Assembly (NCBI GenBank): GCA_020847715.1
Contig: JADLBM010000024.1
Coordinates: 1 to 49,691 of the forward strand
DNA: 49,691 nt
DNA from: Candidatus Yanofskyibacteriota bacterium
GTDB taxonomy: Bacteria > Patescibacteriota > Minisyncoccia > 2-02-FULL-40-12 > GWA2-44-9
Reading direction: 5' to 3'
Under the pieces are notes generated by a model. The model saw only the letters and a list, made by a program, of their open reading frames with translations, made no database searches and was not told where the DNA came from. This document shows positions 46,583 through 49,691 of the stretch, one piece after another. The translations under genes were made by a program, and so were the position numbers. How positions within the stretch are numbered: position 1 is the stretch's first letter; each line of letters opens with the position of its first letter.

Positions 46583-47332
46583 ATGAATTCCGGTTCCGTA
46601 TGGAAGATGGTCGGACTGGTGACCCTCGTCATCCTTGTCGCCTATTCGCTCTGGTATCTTGAGCGCACTCCCTCTCATCGGTTGGCATCGCTCATGGGCA
46701 TCTCGGTGACCGTATCCGATCTCGATGCTCGCCTGAACTCCCCTTCGCCTTCCGCGACCGTCGCTCCAGCATCCGGAAGCGCCCTTGGCGCGGTTGCTGT
46801 CCAGACATTTTCGGGCTCCGTATTGATTCGTCAGGGCGCTGGAACTGCCGTCTCTTCTGACGGTCTCGTGCTGACGACAAGCGCTACGGCTCCGTACGGG
46901 TCTGGCTCATTCGTCTATCAGGTGGCAACTCCGCGGGGCCAGCTCCTTCGCGCGAAGCGCGTCGCGGGTGATCGCACGAGTGGCCTGACGCTTCTGAAGG
47001 TCGATACGACCGATATGTCGGCAGTTGTTTTTGAGCGGGCACCCGACATGCACGCCGGCTCTCTACTGTCAGCGCTTTCTTCTCGAGTCGCCGTCGCTCG
47101 TTTTGTGGCGGAGCGGCTTCCGGTTTGGGTCGTTTCGTGGTCGGATGCCGATGATTCAGTGGTGCTCTCCCTGGATAGGGTTTATGGTGCGCGCATGCAT
47201 GGTGCGCGACTTCTGGATGAGTCAGGACGGTCCATTGGCCTGTTGCGGTGGGGTGCACAGCCGAGCATCATCGGTGCGGATGTGATCAACGCATTTCTGG
47301 AGCAGTATCTTGCGAACGAGGATACCCCATGA
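46583..47332 (+). CDS. Membrane-anchored trypsin/HtrA-like protein with degenerate catalytic residues
   Basis: FSGSVLIRQGAGTAVSSDGLVLTTSATA; DRTSGLTLLKVD; HGARLLDESGRSIGLL. Confidence 0.6.
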   Translation: MNSGSVWKMVGLVTLVILVAYSLWYLERTPSHRLASLMGISVTVSDLDARLNSPSPSATVAPASGSALGAVAVQTFSGSVLIRQGAGTAVSSDGLVLTTSATAPYGSGSFVYQVATPRGQLLRAKRVAGDRTSGLTLLKVDTTDMSAVVFERAPDMHAGSLLSALSSRVAVARFVAERLPVWVVSWSDADDSVVLSLDRVYGARMHGARLLDESGRSIGLLRWGAQPSIIGADVINAFLEQYLANEDTP

Positions 47333-47910
47333 CGAGCACACGAAACGCTATTGAGCGATACGCAATCCGCGCTGTTGTTGCCCTTGCGGCCGCATCATCG
47401 CAGAGCGAAGAACCTGAAGTGACTATTCAGATGCGCGAGGATGCCGCACATCTTATGACGCTCTGTATTGCGGGAGACACCGTACTGCGCGCTGAAGGGC
47501 GACAGTGGTGCGACGATACAACCGGATTCCTCCAGCGGTGGCGTACTCACGGGGTACTCTCGGAGCAGGCGGCGCTTTCTGCCGCTACTGCAGTGCTTCG
47601 TCTGCGTTTGGTGCTGGCTCGTTCCGATGGAGTGACGATTGCTTCGGAGAAGAAAGTTCAGGAAAAAAAGGTCATTGCCTCGCCGGTGGTGAAGCGACCA
47701 CAGCCACAGCCGGAAGTTGAGGGAAGTCAGAAGCGTGTTCTCGCATACATTTTTGAACATCCGGCTGTTCGCACGGGGACGCTTGTTGCCGCACTTACGC
47801 CGAGTATCTCGTCTCGTACCGTAAAGCGGTGCGTGAAAGAGCTCGTGGCCTCCGGTTTGATACGGCGAGCGGAGCTTCCAGATGGAGGAGTGGCGTATAC
47901 GGCGAATTGA
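47329..47910 (+). CDS. Hypothetical protein with C-terminal winged-helix-like domain
   Basis: ATGA overlap; KRVLAYIFEHPAVRTGTLVAAL...SSRTVKRCVKELVASGLIRRAELPDGGVAY. Confidence 0.6.
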   Translation: MTSTRNAIERYAIRAVVALAAASSQSEEPEVTIQMREDAAHLMTLCIAGDTVLRAEGRQWCDDTTGFLQRWRTHGVLSEQAALSAATAVLRLRLVLARSDGVTIASEKKVQEKKVIASPVVKRPQPQPEVEGSQKRVLAYIFEHPAVRTGTLVAALTPSISSRTVKRCVKELVASGLIRRAELPDGGVAYTAN

Positions 47911-47934
47911 CACCCAAGTTTCGTCTGCTATAAG
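47907..47934 (+). promoter_or_regulatory. Sigma70-type promoter TTGACA-N16-TATAAG
   Basis: ttgaca cccaagtttcgtctgc tataag. Confidence 0.75.
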
Positions 47935-47942
47935 TTGCGCAG

Positions 47943-48040
47943 GTATGCGGACTCATACCCTGCCATGACCGTTTCCGTTGGCCGTAATCCCTCCTCGGCT
48001 CACGGAAACATCAGTCATGGCAGGATATGAACTCGCATAC
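47943..48040 (+). ncRNA. Structured leader or candidate small RNA: 27-nt imperfect stem plus 7-bp inner stem, CCUCCU loop
   Basis: Arms 47943-47969/48014-48040 (23 of 27 complementary) and 47972-47978/48002-48008; directly downstream of a strong promoter. Confidence 0.65.
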
Positions 48041-48045
48041 GGAAC

Positions 48046-49005
48046 ATGACGCCGGTGAAATCAGTACTCATGGGAATCTCCGCCGGTGTCATTGTGTACT
48101 TTTTGGCCCCTCATATCGGGGGAGTTGCCGTTCGGGATAATGAGTCAATGGGCGGTGCCATCATTGCCGAGCAGGTGACACCGACCGTGTCACCTAGTGC
48201 CAAGCAGGTGACACGAGGTGCCACGAGTGGTGACACGAAGATGTCACCTGGTGCCACGATGGTGACACGGTCGGTGTCACCTAGTGTTAGCGTGGTGCCA
48301 AGCGTGACACCATCGGTGACACCACGATTGGCAACACCGGCGCCATTGCAAAGCAATACGCCAGCACCAACGCCTTCTCCCTCGCGCCCTCCCGTGACAC
48401 CAGCCCCTTCCCCGACCCCCTCCCCGACTTCTTCTCCTACCCCTTCTCCTCTTCCCTCTGCTACCCCAACCCCCTCCCCAACTTCCCCTCCTGTTGTCGC
48501 GATTGTCATTAACGAGGTTGCGTGGGCTGGCACCAGTGCCAATGCATCCGACGAGTGGTTCGAGCTTTATAATCCGAGCAGTGCTACGGTGGCGCTGGAT
48601 GGATGGAAGCTTGTGGATGGACAGGGAAAAACCATCATTTCCCTCTCCGGATCAATTGCCGCGGGTGACTACTATCTTGTGGAGCGTACTGACGATGCCG
48701 CCGTATCCGATATCACTGCGAATGTGTTCGGCCCGTTCGGTGGCTCGGGCTTCGTGAACGCTGGAAGGGATATCGCGTTACAAAATGAGTCCGGTGTCGT
48801 TGTAGATTCGGTGTCCTGCGGGACCGGTTGGTTCGCGGGTGATCTTGCCACGAAGGCGACCATGGAGCGGGTTCAGGCGTCTGTTTCGGGCAACGATGCA
48901 GCGAATTGGAAGACGAACACGGGTGCTGTGACCTCGGGAACGGATGCCGCGGGGAGCCCAATTCTGGGGACTCCGGCCTACCGGAACAGTGTTGCCGAGG
49001 CGTAG
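48046..49005 (+). CDS. Lamin-tail-domain (LTD) protein with signal/TM segment and Pro/Ser/Thr-rich linker
   Basis: [59 protein letters not shown]. Confidence 0.85.
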   Translation: MTPVKSVLMGISAGVIVYFLAPHIGGVAVRDNESMGGAIIAEQVTPTVSPSAKQVTRGATSGDTKMSPGATMVTRSVSPSVSVVPSVTPSVTPRLATPAPLQSNTPAPTPSPSRPPVTPAPSPTPSPTSSPTPSPLPSATPTPSPTSPPVVAIVINEVAWAGTSANASDEWFELYNPSSATVALDGWKLVDGQGKTIISLSGSIAAGDYYLVERTDDAAVSDITANVFGPFGGSGFVNAGRDIALQNESGVVVDSVSCGTGWFAGDLATKATMERVQASVSGNDAANWKTNTGAVTSGTDAAGSPILGTPAYRNSVAEA

Positions 49006-49031
49006 AGGCTGTTTTATCCACAATTTCGCTA

Positions 49032-49059
49032 TTGTTGCCGGTTCGGGTTCAGATATAAT
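49032..49059 (+). promoter_or_regulatory. Promoter-like TTGTTG-N16-TATAAT
   Basis: attgttgccggttcgggttcagatataat. Confidence 0.55.
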
Positions 49060-49065
49060 GGCTTT

Positions 49066-49330
49066 GATTACCCGGTTCGTTGCACGAAGCGTAGTTTTGG
49101 TAGATGCAAGAAAAGGTTGACTTTCCTTGTATATCTGCTAGCATACAGACTACCGCTCGCAGGCAGTGGACTGCGGTACAGTTCCCTTCAAATCCCTTGA
49201 CAGACTACGAAAAAAGCCGTTTTGGCTCGTTTTCTGCGTCTGTGTCAAGGAGTGCCCCGCTTGAGCGATCCATCTCAGGAAGCTATCGATATGGCCATAG
49301 CTTCTCGAGATGGATAGCCCAGGAAAGGAC
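49066..49330 (+). ncRNA. Structured non-coding region (candidate ncRNA or long leader)
   Basis: Hairpins 49195-49250 and 49268-49315; no convincing ORF of significant length; promoter-like sequence upstream. Confidence 0.4.
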
Positions 49331-49648
49331 GTTGAAAACACAGGAGTGAATGAAAACAATGTTGCATACGGTTGCATGACTGAAGAGGAAGCGTAAGTAA
49401 TCCCATTTGTCACCAGAACGAGTCTTGGAGTCGACACAGTGCAGATCTCGGTGCTTCTTTGGTCGAAATAAGAAAGACCCGGGACCGTGCGTCTGGGCGC
49501 GCGGCTGCATGGTGGTACAAGATTCAAGTCCCGTGTGCGAAAGCCCGTGGGACGATAATGTCAGTGCGGTATTAACCCCTCTTCTCCCTTCGCCCGTCAC
49601 CCGCAAAGGTGACGATACGACGGATCGAGACGAGGTTCACCTTAGATA

Positions 49649-49691
49649 ATGTCTAACACTACCAAGGGTATTCTCCAGCGCACGCTGGCTA
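49649..49691 (+). CDS. 5' end of a CDS truncated by the window (MSNTTKGILQRTLA...)
   Basis: ATG preceded by AT-rich tagata; open to the right edge. Confidence 0.5.
   Translation, partial: MSNTTKGILQRTLA

Noticed and set aside
46287-49022. Perfect DnaA boxes tgtggataa (46287-46295) and ttatccaca (49014-49022)
   Set aside because: Only two 9-mers 2.7 kb apart, no dnaA/dnaN, no AT-rich unwinding element or box cluster; compatible with chance in 50 kb.
49310-49396. Short ORF MDSPGKDVENTGVNENNVAYGCMTEEEA* as a tmRNA tag or leader peptide
   Set aside because: No tmRNA acceptor ends or ALAA-like tag; could be a leader peptide but unsupported without conservation.
1-49691. CRISPR array or cas genes
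   Set aside because: No regularly spaced repeat-spacer pattern and no Cas-like ORF; the only tandem array is the in-frame 15-bp repeat at the left edge.

Overview
The 49.7 kb window is gene-dense and mostly + strand. It looks like a Patescibacteria/CPR-type genome (inferred from gene content and style, not proven). I could support about 68 CDSs, three tRNAs (Gly-CCC, Thr-CGT, Gln-CTG) and a bacterial RNase P RNA. Recognisable blocks: a surface-glycan locus (polyprenyl sugar transferase, two glycosyltransferases, a DUF4012 protein); lepA; an ftsB-like gene; prfB-ftsE-ftsX; xseA/xseB; rsmE; nth and mutY-like glycosylases; ruvA, uvrB and dinB; rpsT; hisS; an ECF sigma factor with a membrane partner; and several secreted or membrane proteins. 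The main signals for follow-up are: (1) many + strand genes carry an extended -10 (TATACT/TACAAT-like) 6-9 nt before the ATG, implying leaderless mRNAs, while a separate set of mostly - strand hypothetical genes has classical promoters, 5'UTRs and GGAGG sites; (2) a perfect 19-bp inverted repeat containing the peroxiredoxin promoter and abutting its ATG; (3) a strong promoter driving a long stem-loop with a CCUCCU loop, ending 5 nt before a lamin-tail-domain gene; (4) about 620 bp of structured non-coding DNA at the right end; (5) tRNA-3'-end-derived repeats downstream of two tRNA genes; (6) an RF2 lacking domain 1 that starts 4 nt after a tRNA gene; (7) two glycosylases that have both lost their Fe-S cluster cysteines; (8) a beta-barrel OMP-like protein; (9) an HtrA-like pseudoprotease; (10) a recently expanded (EKAAA)n repeat.
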